Origin: JAJFTV01 sp036825755
GTDB lineage: Bacteria > Chloroflexota > Anaerolineae > Anaerolineales > Anaerolineaceae
Length of the DNA: 64,000 bases
Reading direction: 5' to 3'
Assembly: GCA_036825755.1 (NCBI GenBank)
Contig: DAISXR010000004.1
Location: 14,276-78,275 of the forward strand
Part shown: piece after piece, positions 43,187 through 52,254 of the stretch
Numbering within the stretch: position 1 is the stretch's first letter
How the letters are laid out: every line of letters begins with the position of its first letter
Position numbers and translations under genes: made by a program
The notes under the pieces: model-generated
What the model saw: the letters and a program-made list of their open reading frames with translations, nothing else
What the model was told of the DNA's origin: nothing
Database searches by the model: none

Positions 43187-44194
43187 TTATCTTGTTCCCT
43201 CCAGGTCGGTTACCTGATCAGGTCCATCCTGTTCCGATCTCTTTGTGGGCGTCTTACTTATGATCAGCCAAAATGCCAGCAGAACAAATCCGATTCCCCC
43301 GATCAGACCGGTTGTGCCGGGGCCTATCCACGTGATAGAGGAACCCGATAGAAAGTACCCCGGCAAACCGGCGATGGAGTTGACTGTGCCATGCCCAAGC
43401 GCTGCAGGCCACACGCTGCCGCTGTTCAGAGCAGCCCAGGAGAGCAGAATACTCAAGGCGCAGGTAAAAAGTATGTAGGCCAGCAGAGTGGGCACTGTTG
43501 AACTGGGCGCCAGTTTGGATGTCAACAGAATAAGCGGAATATGCCATATGCCATGGATCAAACCGGTCAACAAGGCTGCTTTACGCGCAGCGGCTGTGTA
43601 GAAAATGCCGTTTGTTTGAGAAGCGGATATGTCATTGAGGTTTTCCAGACTAACGGTAGGATCAGGTTTGCTGAAAAGATCCGTCAGCTTCTGCAGAAGG
43701 TACCCCCGCCACCCGAACTCTTCGCCCAGTGAAGCGAACATATTAATGGGAGAAGAGATGAAAACAAGTGACAGAATGATGGTAAGCAGGAACACCCATG
43801 GATTCAGTGATGCAGTGGTCGATGACCGGGCAGCCAGGCTTTTTAGCACACCCAGGTTTGGGTCGAACAGGTCAGGAGTGATCAGGTAAAAAACCAGTCC
43901 ACCGACGGCGACTGCCACTAAAGGTAACAACCATGCACCTATGTAAAACCGTCCTCCGCGCCGAAATTTGGGCCAAAGCCATAAATTCTTGAAACCCTCT
44001 CCAGTGATCAGGCGAGTGATCAGATTTGCCAGCCATGGAAAACCGACAAAACACAGGTTGGCGATGGCCATTGCACGGACCGGGTTCTCACTCATCAAAT
44101 CGGATGGAGATACGGCCAGGGCTGCTGCCCAAGGCACCCCGAAAACCAGTGCCAGAAAAATCAATATACGGATTGTGATCAATTTCTTGTTCAT
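43187..44194 (-). CDS. CPBP-family intramembrane metalloprotease
   Basis: About 335 residues with roughly eight membrane segments. The Abi/CAAX motifs are EEFGWRGYLLQ (EExxxR), HGIWHIP and HGTVNS. CPBP proteins are relatives of the CAAX prenyl protease Rce1 and in bacteria act in bacteriocin self-immunity, signal peptide processing or regulation. ATG 44194 was chosen because AGGAG sits 4 bases before it. It resembles the CPBP protein at 51165 most closely among the four in this window (shared EEFGWRGYLLQKL). Confidence 0.88.
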   Translation of the reverse strand: MNKKLITIRILIFLALVFGVPWAAALAVSPSDLMSENPVRAMAIANLCFVGFPWLANLITRLITGEGFKNLWLWPKFRRGGRFYIGAWLLPLVAVAVGGLVFYLITPDLFDPNLGVLKSLAARSSTTASLNPWVFLLTIILSLVFISSPINMFASLGEEFGWRGYLLQKLTDLFSKPDPTVSLENLNDISASQTNGIFYTAAARKAALLTGLIHGIWHIPLILLTSKLAPSSTVPTLLAYILFTCALSILLSWAALNSGSVWPAALGHGTVNSIAGLPGYFLSGSSITWIGPGTTGLIGGIGFVLLAFWLIISKTPTKRSEQDGPDQVTDLEGTR

Positions 44195-44215
44195 TTTTCT
44201 CCTCAATAATTTGCT

Positions 44216-44243
44216 TACAATGATTTACATGCAATCTACAATG
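44216..44243 (-). promoter_or_regulatory. Phased TACAATG/TACATG repeats upstream of CPBP gene
   Basis: On the plus strand TACAATG occurs at 44216-44222 and 44237-44243, with TACATG at 44226-44231 between them. The spacing is about 10.5 bases, one helical turn, so a protein could contact all three on one face. They lie 20-50 bases before the CPBP start. Confidence 0.35.
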
Positions 44244-44445
44244 CATTCAGTAGAAGGTCATCCAAACAGCATCCGGTTCAAAAAACCGGATTCCCAATAA
44301 ATATTCCAATGGTCGAATAGTATTGTCTGAGGTATGCCAGGGTAATCAACTCTGGTTCCGTCTGTATAAGAGCTGTTTGCAGGTACCAGGAAGAATTTCA
44401 CTGATTACATCATCCTCCCTTAGACAGCATCGGTATGCCCGATGA

Positions 44446-44658
44446 TTAGAGTATCAATTGAGCGAATACCGAACAAATCAAATACACACTCGCGGATAAA
44501 AGGATAACCAGTAGGACGATCATCAGTGTTCTGGTCTTCCGTCCGTAGCGGTTATTTTTCTTTAGCAGGGCGATGGCAGCCAGTATCATTCCCACCACCG
44601 CCAGGATGACAGGAAACGATATCTGGATCGTGAGAAGATGCCTAATTCCATCGGTCAT
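44446..44658 (-). CDS. Small two-helix membrane protein, unknown function
   Basis: 70 residues with two hydrophobic segments (about 12-32 and 45-66) joined by a basic loop (KKNNRYGRKTR), so both ends are probably outside the cytosol. A good GGAG lies about 8 bases before the ATG. It lies between the CPBP protease and alpha/beta hydrolase on the same strand. A CATCGG/CCGATG hairpin follows directly at 44428-44444 without a T-run. No homology recognised. Confidence 0.65.
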   Translation of the reverse strand: MTDGIRHLLTIQISFPVILAVVGMILAAIALLKKNNRYGRKTRTLMIVLLVILLSASVYLICSVFAQLIL

Positions 44659-44736
44659 TCCATTTTCTCCTTTACTAATTTTCTGTAGATCAAGCGGTTC
44701 CCCGTTCTATTCTCTTGATTTGGATTGGCCAGTCCA

Positions 44737-45927
44737 TCATTCTTCAACTCGAGGGTTTTCATCATTGACTGGTCCCCTTGTTGGTGAATCAGCAAGACGA
44801 ATCTGACCGGTCAAGACATCCGAGGATAGAATTTGTCGCATTCTTTTCGGCTCCTCAAACATGGGGCTGTGAGCAGAAAAGGAAAAGGTATAAAAACCTT
44901 TAACCGGCGCCTCGAGGGTTTCGAAATATGATTTTGCCAGAGGGTAGGAAACGGTATAGTCATACACGCCGTGAAAGAAATACACTGGGATCTCCAGCTT
45001 TGTCACCTGCGCGGCAAGATCAGTTATCTGCATTTCTTCCCACACCACACTTACACCAGCCTTGGATTTTGCACGCCACAGATTGATTTTTTCCGGGACG
45101 GTATAAACCCTGGTGGTTATTGATGGCAGAAAGATCCCTTTAAAGACAGACTTCATTTCATGGGTAGTTCCAATGCCCAACTGATGCATGGCCGTATCAC
45201 GTAATTCAAGGTAACCAGGCATGGTACCTCTCCTCATTGTGACCGGAAATTTCTCGAGCTGGCTTACCATGCGATGATTCTCATTCGCTCTGTATTGCTG
45301 CAGCATATGTTCATAAGCCAATACTTCAGACTGTCGTTGATAGGTAATTTGCTCTACAGCGAGATACGCGTGATAAAGCTCAGGTGCTTCAGCCGCTGCT
45401 TGAAGGGCAATGAAGGTTCCACCTGAATGACCCATGAGATAAATTTTTTCTTTCCCGAAACGCTGCTGAAGATGACGGGTCAAGCTGAGTGTGTCGGCAA
45501 TCAACTGGTCCGCAGTTAATGTATCTACCGGCGTATCAGGATTGAATGAAAGACCAGACCCGCGTTGCTCCCACCAGACTACGGTAAAAAGCTGTTCCAA
45601 TCCGGCAGGATATTGTTCGTTCAGGAAAAATTCGGGCATGCCACCGTGTACAAATAACAATACCGACTGAGAGATATCCCGGCTCTGAATAAACATGCCC
45701 TGGCGCACACCGTTAATGTTGACAAACACCTTTTCCGATAGACTGTCCTTCACAGGCATCCCATTTTCGTCAACAATCGGATCAGGTACACCAGGGCTTT
45801 TCAAAAACCATCCGGTCAGAAGACCGATCACCAGAACAAAAAGACTCAATAGAATCCACATGACTACTCTCGACTTGTGATAGGTTTCTCTGACCTTATT
45901 GATAGATACCATTTTCATTACTTTCAT
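44737..45927 (-). CDS. Membrane-anchored alpha/beta hydrolase
   Basis: 396 residues. One membrane segment at about residues 22-42 is followed by an alpha/beta hydrolase domain: oxyanion VHGGMPEFF, WWEQRGSGLS, nucleophile GHSGGT near residue 167, acid in GVYDYTV, and base in SAHSPMFEEP. This is the proline iminopeptidase-like branch, and the catalytic domain should face outward. The ribosome-binding site is unclear, and ATG 45915 is an alternative. It lies 14 bases after the flavodoxin-like gene. Confidence 0.82.
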   Translation of the reverse strand: MKVMKMVSINKVRETYHKSRVVMWILLSLFVLVIGLLTGWFLKSPGVPDPIVDENGMPVKDSLSEKVFVNINGVRQGMFIQSRDISQSVLLFVHGGMPEFFLNEQYPAGLEQLFTVVWWEQRGSGLSFNPDTPVDTLTADQLIADTLSLTRHLQQRFGKEKIYLMGHSGGTFIALQAAAEAPELYHAYLAVEQITYQRQSEVLAYEHMLQQYRANENHRMVSQLEKFPVTMRRGTMPGYLELRDTAMHQLGIGTTHEMKSVFKGIFLPSITTRVYTVPEKINLWRAKSKAGVSVVWEEMQITDLAAQVTKLEIPVYFFHGVYDYTVSYPLAKSYFETLEAPVKGFYTFSFSAHSPMFEEPKRMRQILSSDVLTGQIRLADSPTRGPVNDENPRVEE

Positions 45928-45941
45928 TTAGGGACGAAAAA

Positions 45942-46589
45942 TCAGCGAGTCAGAAAAATCTCCTGACCCCATTTTGAGATCACCGCCCAATCCCTGAAAT
46001 CACCCTCTGGCGATTTCATCATCTTTCCCAAAACTGCTTCAATAAAGGACACTTTTTTGGGGTTGAAAACGCCAGTAAAAAACGCTTCATTCTGCAACGT
46101 AACAAGATCCCGGATTGAATTTAGATAAGCAAGACGAGCCTGCTGACCGGATTGACTGTCTTCTGAATTCATCAGATACACCGCGAAGAATGCGGTAGGG
46201 ATCGTCTGCAGCGTATCACGATGTTGCTTCACAAATTCAGTGACTTCTGATAACGGCGCTCCCATTCGAATGGCGCTGCCTATGACCACATAGCTGTAGC
46301 CTTCCAGATCCGTCACCCGGTTGACCGGACTGATGTCCACGGTAAAATTACGTGATTTCAGCGCTTCGACAACAGCCTGGGCAACCCCAGTGGTGGAACC
46401 AGCTTTGGTGCCATAGGTGACCAGCACAGCCGGTTTCGATGGATCCCGATCGGCGGCCATTTGCCGGTAGTACCCCACGGCGGGCGGTTGAATCGCAAGC
46501 AATCCCAATCCGCTGCACAAAATGGTGGCTCCACCGATCGCCATGGCTGTCATAGTGAGATACTGACGCCGGGTATATTTTTTACCCAT
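45942..46589 (-). CDS. Flavodoxin-domain protein with Tat-like signal (HemG-like)
   Basis: 215 residues. The N-terminus has twin arginines in TRRQYLT followed by a hydrophobic segment (residues about 12-32), a Tat-type signal or anchor. The rest is a flavodoxin-like fold with VTYGTKAGSTTGVAQAV, the FMN phosphate loop, and VVIGSAIRMG, typical of menaquinone-dependent protoporphyrinogen oxidase HemG and related DUF4405-type flavodoxins. Export of a folded flavoprotein fits the Tat motif. Heme genes are not nearby, so a HemG role is doubtful. Confidence 0.78.
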   Translation of the reverse strand: MGKKYTRRQYLTMTAMAIGGATILCSGLGLLAIQPPAVGYYRQMAADRDPSKPAVLVTYGTKAGSTTGVAQAVVEALKSRNFTVDISPVNRVTDLEGYSYVVIGSAIRMGAPLSEVTEFVKQHRDTLQTIPTAFFAVYLMNSEDSQSGQQARLAYLNSIRDLVTLQNEAFFTGVFNPKKVSFIEAVLGKMMKSPEGDFRDWAVISKWGQEIFLTR

Positions 46590-47029
46590 GATTTCCTCTC
46601 TCTCTTTCTAAAATGAAATCTGAAACTTATTCCCTAAGCATTGTTCTTTCGTCCAGTGATGTTGGAACCAGATTGCTGCCTCGAGGAACTCCAATGATCA
46701 GGATAAAGGGCAGCCGTTCCCATTCCGTTGAAAAATCGTTACTTTTCCACATTTCACAGTGTTCTTCATTCGTTTTTGGCTTAGTAAATAAGTGTTAACA
46801 TGCACCAACAAGCCGAAACAATAAAAATAGCTCACGGAATCTGATGAAAGACCGGGTCTTGATGTAAAATGAATGACGGTACCATTCACGAATTAATTGG
46901 TTTTTTCAAACACTCCATAATCGCCATTTGTAAGGAACTCTGGTTCTTTGGGGGAAACCGTCTCGATCATCAGCCGGCATCTGTTCAGACGCGTATATGG
47001 TGAGAGGGGTGAAATAAAGGAAAAGCGCC
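46590..47029. other. 440-base intergenic region between divergent genes
   Basis: This separates the minus-strand flavodoxin group from the plus-strand giant regulator. No gene is supported; short frames here lack ribosome-binding sites. GAATG..CATTC around a GGTACC core (about 46870-46886) is a near-palindrome that could bind a regulator. No clear -35/-10 pair was found on either strand. Confidence 0.4.
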
Positions 47030-50000
47030 ATGTTAAAATTCTGGTGGCTGGGCGTTCCGCGTATTGATTGCGATGATCAATCATTTCACTTACCAACCCG
47101 CAAAGCGATGGCTTTGTTGGCTTATCTGTGGTGCAGCAATCAACCTGTCTCCAGAGATAAGCTGGCAACTCTTTTCTGGGCAGAATATGATCAGACACGT
47201 GCGTTTGCGAACCTTCGACGTACACTGGTTTCCATACATCAAACGCTTGGGGTAAACCCGTTGGTCAGTAACCGAGAGATGATTGGTATCAACACCCAAC
47301 TACAGATCTGGACAGATATTGACGAATTTCACCGGTTGACTGCAAATTCCAACGCGCATTCACATGATGGAGCTCTATGTAGAGACTGTATTGAACAGCT
47401 CGAACAAGCAATTAAACTGTACCGAGGTGATTTTCTCGAGGGTTTTTATCTAAAAGATTGCTCTGATTTCGACGACTGGCAGCATATACAGAAGGAGTCT
47501 TTCCGTTCAGATCTGGTTGAAATCCTCAATAAGTTGAGCTCTGCTTATGCAGACCAGGGTGAATGGGAGAAAGCCATTCTCAGAGCGCGCCAATGGGTTA
47601 ACCTGGATCCCTTGAATGAACCGGCTCAACGCAGATTGATGCTGGTATATGCACAATCAGGGCAGCGAAGCGCGGCGATCCGTCAGTATGAAGAATGTAA
47701 ACACGAACTTGAGCTTGAACTGGGGCAGTCACCGGAAAAAGAAACCATTGCCCTCTACCAACATATCAGAAACGGCTCATATAAAAAGACGGATGTTTCG
47801 CCTCAGCCGCCAAAACCCTCCCCAGCTAATTCGCCTGCTCAACAACCATTAATTCCCACCAAACTGTATATCCCTCATCGGCCGGCAGGGATGGTATCAC
47901 GGCAGCATTTGATCAATAAACTGGAACAGGGTGCTCAACGAGCGCTGACGCTCATCAGCGCCCCTGCGGGATACGGAAAGACCACACTGTTATCCGAATG
48001 GGTTGAAATCCTGCAGAAAAGAAATGGTCCAACACATTGGGAAATATGTTGGATCTCATTAGGGGCAGAGGACAATGACCCGATACGATTTCTTGCCTAT
48101 TTATCGGCTGCCTTGGGGAAAAAACGCTTTGATAAAAAAAACAAACCTGAAGAGAACTTTCACACTACAGATGTAATCCAGCCGGAAACCCCTTTATCCA
48201 TTTTATTGAATGATTTTCAAGCCCTCGACCAATCCTTGCTTTTAGTACTCGATGATTACCAGTTCATCAGCAACCCGGCGATTCATGAGGGCATCAACTT
48301 TATGCTTGAGCACATACCAGAAACGGTGCATGTCGTGCTGATCACCCGTTCAGATCCGCCTTTTCCGCTTGCCCGACTGCGCGCCCGGAACCAACTGATT
48401 GAAATCAGAGCTTCTGATCTGCGATTTTCTGCGTTGGAAATCAACCAGTTTCTGATGATCGGGTACCAATTGGAGCTTTCCGCTGAACAGATCGGGGTGT
48501 TGGAAAACCGTACCGAAGGTTGGATTGCGGGTTTACAGTTGGCTGCTATCTCTATGCAGGGGCGGTATGACCTGGCGCAATTCATTGAGGGCTTTTCCGG
48601 AAGTCAGAGATTTATCATGGACTATCTGACCGAAGAGGCCTTGAACCGCCTTCCTGGAAAGACACAGGTTTTTCTACTGAAAACATCCATATTGGAACGG
48701 TTATGCGATTCGCTTTGTGAGTTCGTACTTAGTCAAACCGGACAGATGGTATCAACACCATTATTCATGGTAGATGAGGCTCAGTTTCAGGATGAATTTA
48801 AGAGCTCTCTGGCCGAGTTGGAACGTACTAATCTGTTCATTGTACCGCTGGATGAAGAACGAAAATGGTACCGCTATCACCATCTCTTTGCGGATCTGCT
48901 GAGGTCACGCCTTGAACAGGCATATCCGGATCTGGTCGAAGTTTTGCATCATCGCGCTTCCGAATGGTTTGAGAAAAATGGGGATATCCAGGAAGCCATC
49001 CAACATACTTTGGCAGCCAGGGATTGGGATAATTCCAGCCGTCTGATAACCCAACATCTCCGCTCCTATCTGGAGATCGGCCAGATGACCACAGTGATGA
49101 AATGGATACAGGATTTCCCCCTCCAAGAGCTTTACAGTCATCCAATGCTTTGCCTGCAGGTGGCAGAGGTTTACTCTCAAGGAGGGATGATTGATCAAAT
49201 CGGTCCGCTTCTCGACGCAGCGGAATACGGCATCGAGCGAAGCGAGCGACAAACGGAGATGGATGACAAAGAACCTGCTTTGAGTTTATCCCCTCAGGAT
49301 ATCACCGCCATACGCTCCATGTCAGCCATTTTACGCGGATTAAAAGCTGTTTGCGCTTATCACCCTCAACAGGCATTAACAATCACTGAAGAAGCCAGGG
49401 CTCAAATACCGGATATGGAGATTAAAGAACTGGCCATCCTGTTATGGGTACAGGGGTGGGCGTACCGAAGCCTGGGGAATCTGCCACTTGCGCTGTCTAC
49501 CCTGACCCAGGCAACTGATTTCGCTCGAAAATCCGGAGCTGAATTGAGAGATATCTGGACGGATTTAGGGAACGTCACCCGATTAACCGGAAAACTCACG
49601 CAGGCAGCAGATATTTTTCTTCGCTCGTTGCAGATCGCAGCCATACGTCGGATCCCTGATCAGGGAAATTTATCGAGGGACGAGACCTTCCTGAGCATGA
49701 TCTATTTCCAACAAAACCGGCTGGATGCAGCGTTTTCTTATGCTACACGGGCACTGGAGCACACGCAATGGTGGCCAAGCCATAATGTTATTGCACTGGC
49801 CCATACCTGCCTGGCTCGTATTTTTCTGGCCAGAAAAGATTCTGATAGCGCAAGACAGGCCCTCCAAAAAGCAGATCAGGAACGGGAAAACCGTCTGATG
49901 ACACCGTATGTTCATCGCTTTGTGGAGACAACCTGGGTGCAGTTGTGGTTGGAAGAATCAGATTGGAAACGGCTGGACGAATGGGTTGAGCAGACGGCCC

Positions 50001-50647
50001 CTTCTGTCCATACCACGCTGACGACTGATGAAAAGATTGACGAATATTCCGAAATGCTGTTGATCATGCTGGCAAAGGTGTGGATAGAAAAAACAAGGCG
50101 AAGTCACTTCCCTGACCGAAGCCAGGACTGTTTGCAGTTATTGGGGTGCCTCGAAATAAACTGTCAAACAGTGGGAAGGGTGAATTCCCTGGTTACTATT
50201 TTGTTCTTGAAGGCAATCAACCTTTATATAACAGGCGATACCGCCGAAGCACTACGGGCCTTGGATTCATGTCTTGAATATGCTCAACCAGGTGGGTATA
50301 TGCGCGTCTTCCTCGATGAAGAGGAGTCTGCACGAGGGTTGATCGAGATTTATTTACGCCAGGCTACATCAAAACATACCTTTTTTGCTCAGCAGATCTT
50401 TATCAATTTTCCCAAGGCTGCACCGATCAATAAGAAACTTCCCGAGTCTGTTGAATTACTCACCACGAGGGAACACGAAGTCCTCATACTGTTGGCGGAT
50501 GGCTGCTCCAACCGGCAAATCGCGGAAAGATTGGTGCTGTCGGAAGGGACGGGTAAGTTCCATGTGCATCACGTACTGGCAAAACTGAAGGTTGACAGCC
50601 GCACCCAGGCTATCCTTCGTGCTAAAGAACTTGAATTGATTAGCTAA
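47030..50647 (+). CDS. SARP/BTAD-MalT-LuxR hybrid transcriptional regulator
   Basis: 1205 residues with two possible DNA-binding modules. Residues 1-90 form an OmpR/SARP-type winged helix (LPTRKAMALLAYLW, RDKLATLFW). Residues 95-245 form a bacterial transcriptional activation domain (GDFLEGFYLKDCSDFDDW). A MalT-like NTPase follows with Walker A APAGYGKT (about 312-319) and Walker B LLVLDDYQF near 402, then WYRYHHLFADLL, a TPR-like arm, and a C-terminal LuxR helix-turn-helix (TREHEVLILLADGCSNRQIAERL). The NTPase half is clearly related to the 899-residue regulator at 20376. It is followed by a strong terminator. Ligand unknown. Confidence 0.9.
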   Translation: MLKFWWLGVPRIDCDDQSFHLPTRKAMALLAYLWCSNQPVSRDKLATLFWAEYDQTRAFANLRRTLVSIHQTLGVNPLVSNREMIGINTQLQIWTDIDEFHRLTANSNAHSHDGALCRDCIEQLEQAIKLYRGDFLEGFYLKDCSDFDDWQHIQKESFRSDLVEILNKLSSAYADQGEWEKAILRARQWVNLDPLNEPAQRRLMLVYAQSGQRSAAIRQYEECKHELELELGQSPEKETIALYQHIRNGSYKKTDVSPQPPKPSPANSPAQQPLIPTKLYIPHRPAGMVSRQHLINKLEQGAQRALTLISAPAGYGKTTLLSEWVEILQKRNGPTHWEICWISLGAEDNDPIRFLAYLSAALGKKRFDKKNKPEENFHTTDVIQPETPLSILLNDFQALDQSLLLVLDDYQFISNPAIHEGINFMLEHIPETVHVVLITRSDPPFPLARLRARNQLIEIRASDLRFSALEINQFLMIGYQLELSAEQIGVLENRTEGWIAGLQLAAISMQGRYDLAQFIEGFSGSQRFIMDYLTEEALNRLPGKTQVFLLKTSILERLCDSLCEFVLSQTGQMVSTPLFMVDEAQFQDEFKSSLAELERTNLFIVPLDEERKWYRYHHLFADLLRSRLEQAYPDLVEVLHHRASEWFEKNGDIQEAIQHTLAARDWDNSSRLITQHLRSYLEIGQMTTVMKWIQDFPLQELYSHPMLCLQVAEVYSQGGMIDQIGPLLDAAEYGIERSERQTEMDDKEPALSLSPQDITAIRSMSAILRGLKAVCAYHPQQALTITEEARAQIPDMEIKELAILLWVQGWAYRSLGNLPLALSTLTQATDFARKSGAELRDIWTDLGNVTRLTGKLTQAADIFLRSLQIAAIRRIPDQGNLSRDETFLSMIYFQQNRLDAAFSYATRALEHTQWWPSHNVIALAHTCLARIFLARKDSDSARQALQKADQERENRLMTPYVHRFVETTWVQLWLEESDWKRLDEWVEQTAPSVHTTLTTDEKIDEYSEMLLIMLAKVWIEKTRRSHFPDRSQDCLQLLGCLEINCQTVGRVNSLVTILFLKAINLYITGDTAEALRALDSCLEYAQPGGYMRVFLDEEESARGLIEIYLRQATSKHTFFAQQIFINFPKAAPINKKLPESVELLTTREHEVLILLADGCSNRQIAERLVLSEGTGKFHVHHVLAKLKVDSRTQAILRAKELELIS

Positions 50648-50673
50648 AAAGAAAATGCATTGACATCCATGAT

Positions 50674-50701
50674 CCCCCGGTATCACCCCGGGGGCTTTTT
50701 T
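50674..50701 (+). terminator. Intrinsic terminator after the hybrid regulator
   Basis: CCCCCGG pairs with CCGGGGG over a 7-base loop, followed by CTTTTTT. It starts 27 bases after the stop codon, the same arrangement as after the regulator at 20376-23075. Confidence 0.85.
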
Positions 50702-50811
50702 GATTAACAAACCCAAAAACTGATCTTTGGATAGAAGACCCGGCGACCGGTTTCGCATACTATAACGGTGGATTTCACACAACACCACTTAACCGGGAGG
50801 GAAAAACATTC

Positions 50812-51051
50812 ATGTCAGCCTGTGAGTCTGAACCATCGGGATGCATTTACGAAATCCGGATTAAAGGCCATCTGGATAGTCGCTGGTCATCCTATTTTGA
50901 AGGTTGGACGATCGTCAATGTCGAAAATGGGGAGGTCCTTCTACGAAGTCTTCCCATTGATCAATCAGGGCTGCACGGGGTTCTGATCAAAATTCGCGAT
51001 CTCAATCTCACTTTACTTTCCGTGAGGGCGAGAGGTTCAGGCAATGATTAA
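50812..51051 (+). CDS. Small conserved protein of unknown function (paralogue of 25510-25749)
   Basis: 79 residues. Shared with the other copy: YEIRIKGHL at the start, a central FEGW, NGEVLL, DQSGLHGVL, and a C-terminal IRDLNLTLLSV. A strong GGGAGG precedes the ATG. No membrane segment or signal is seen. It is transcribed after the hybrid regulator and before a CPBP protease. Two copies in one window, each behind a MalT-like regulator, suggest a partner or effector protein of this regulator class. Confidence 0.75.
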   Translation: MSACESEPSGCIYEIRIKGHLDSRWSSYFEGWTIVNVENGEVLLRSLPIDQSGLHGVLIKIRDLNLTLLSVRARGSGND

Positions 51052-51164
51052 CTCTTTGCATGAATTCAAGGGCGTGTGAAAGTGACATCACCGTGACTAG
51101 GTTTGGTAAGAGGTAATTTACCGCATGAATTGAGAAAAATACAGTTCAAACAAAAGGTAAGGGT

Positions 51165-52094
51165 ATGGAAAAGAAATTGGATATTCGTCGTTTATCAATA
51201 TTTTTGCTGTTTGCGTTTGGTATCGCCTGGCTGACGGCATGGTTTATCGCGCGGAGCGGCGGGATCGTCAACAGCCCCATGCTGGTGCCTGGCTTGAGGC
51301 TCAGGTTGGCTGTGGTGTTGATTGCGGTGTTGTACATGTCGGCTCCAGCGTTGGCCAATGTATTCACACGCGTCACCACTCGCGAAGGTTGGGCAAACAC
51401 CTGGCTGCGCCCTCAACTCAAACATTCCTGGCGCAGTTGGCTGGCAGTCTGGATGCTCGTGGTGCTGTTTATCTTTTTGGGTACCATTGCGTATTATCTC
51501 GTTTTTCCTGACCAATTTGATCCACAGCTCACATTACTTCGCCAGTCGGTTTCATCTGCCGGGACCACAATCGATCCCTGGCTGCTGGTTGGGTTGCAGG
51601 CCTTGCAAGGGATCATCCTGAGCGCTTTTATCAACGCTCCTTTTACGTTTGGAGAAGAGTTTGGTTGGCGCGGTTATTTGCTGCAAAAATTGCTCCCACT
51701 GGGGCCGCGTCGCGCCATTCTGATTTCGGGGATCATCATCGGCATCTGGCACTGGCCGGTAACCGCCATGGGACACAATTACGGTTTGAATTACCCGGGG
51801 TTTCCCATGACCGGCATGCTTGCCATGGTGTGGTTTACGCTGGTCTTTGGTGTGCTGCTGAGTTGGGCTGTGTTACGCGCTGGCAGTGTGTGGCCGGCGG
51901 TGATTGGACATGCCGTGATGAACGGTCTGGGGGTGATTGGCAGCCTGGTTTCAAATGGCAATACTAATCCGCTTCTCGGCCCCAGTCCAGCCGGTCTGAT
52001 CGGGTCTGTGGCATTCACTGTGTTTGCCGTATGGGTGATGTTGAAACCAGACACTCTGTCTCACACCATACCGGCAACCACAAAAATAGATTAA
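51165..52094 (+). CDS. CPBP-family intramembrane metalloprotease
   Basis: 309 residues, about eight membrane segments. Catalytic motifs are GEEFGWRGYLLQKLLP, GIWHWPVTAMGH and GHAVMNGLG. It is the paralogue of the CPBP at 43187. It is the first of three such genes downstream of the hybrid regulator. Cleavage target unknown; self-immunity to a secreted peptide or processing of a membrane signal are family precedents. Confidence 0.88.
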   Translation: MEKKLDIRRLSIFLLFAFGIAWLTAWFIARSGGIVNSPMLVPGLRLRLAVVLIAVLYMSAPALANVFTRVTTREGWANTWLRPQLKHSWRSWLAVWMLVVLFIFLGTIAYYLVFPDQFDPQLTLLRQSVSSAGTTIDPWLLVGLQALQGIILSAFINAPFTFGEEFGWRGYLLQKLLPLGPRRAILISGIIIGIWHWPVTAMGHNYGLNYPGFPMTGMLAMVWFTLVFGVLLSWAVLRAGSVWPAVIGHAVMNGLGVIGSLVSNGNTNPLLGPSPAGLIGSVAFTVFAVWVMLKPDTLSHTIPATTKID

Positions 52095-52162
52095 TCATTT
52101 TTCTGAGTGAATTCCTGTGAAACGCCCCTGTCAACCGGTGATCGGTCTGAGGGTTAAGAGAA

Positions 52163-52229
52163 TGCGGTATTACCGCAGGGAAGTGGTTCCCTGCGAGTTA
52201 ACGTGCCAGGAAGGAAATCTCCCTGGCGC
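52163..52229 (+). promoter_or_regulatory. Structured leader with three hairpins, two mutually exclusive
   Basis: TGCGGTA-T-TACCGCA (52163-52177) overlaps CGCAGGGAA-gtgg-TTCCCTGCG (52174-52195): both need the bases 52174-52177, so only one can form at a time. A third stem GTGCCAGG/CCTGGCGC (52203-52229) follows. There is no T-run. It lies 26 bases before the start of a small membrane protein gene, so it could be a riboregulator or a small RNA. Confidence 0.5.
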
Positions 52230-52254
52230 CTGATGAGAAAGAAGAAGAATTTCG

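Noticed and set aside
43009..43351. Open frames across the N run
   Set aside because: They exist only because N codons have no stops; no protein can be supported.
46893..47225. Minus-strand frame over the start of the hybrid regulator
   Set aside because: It is a shadow of the strongly supported plus-strand SARP domain.
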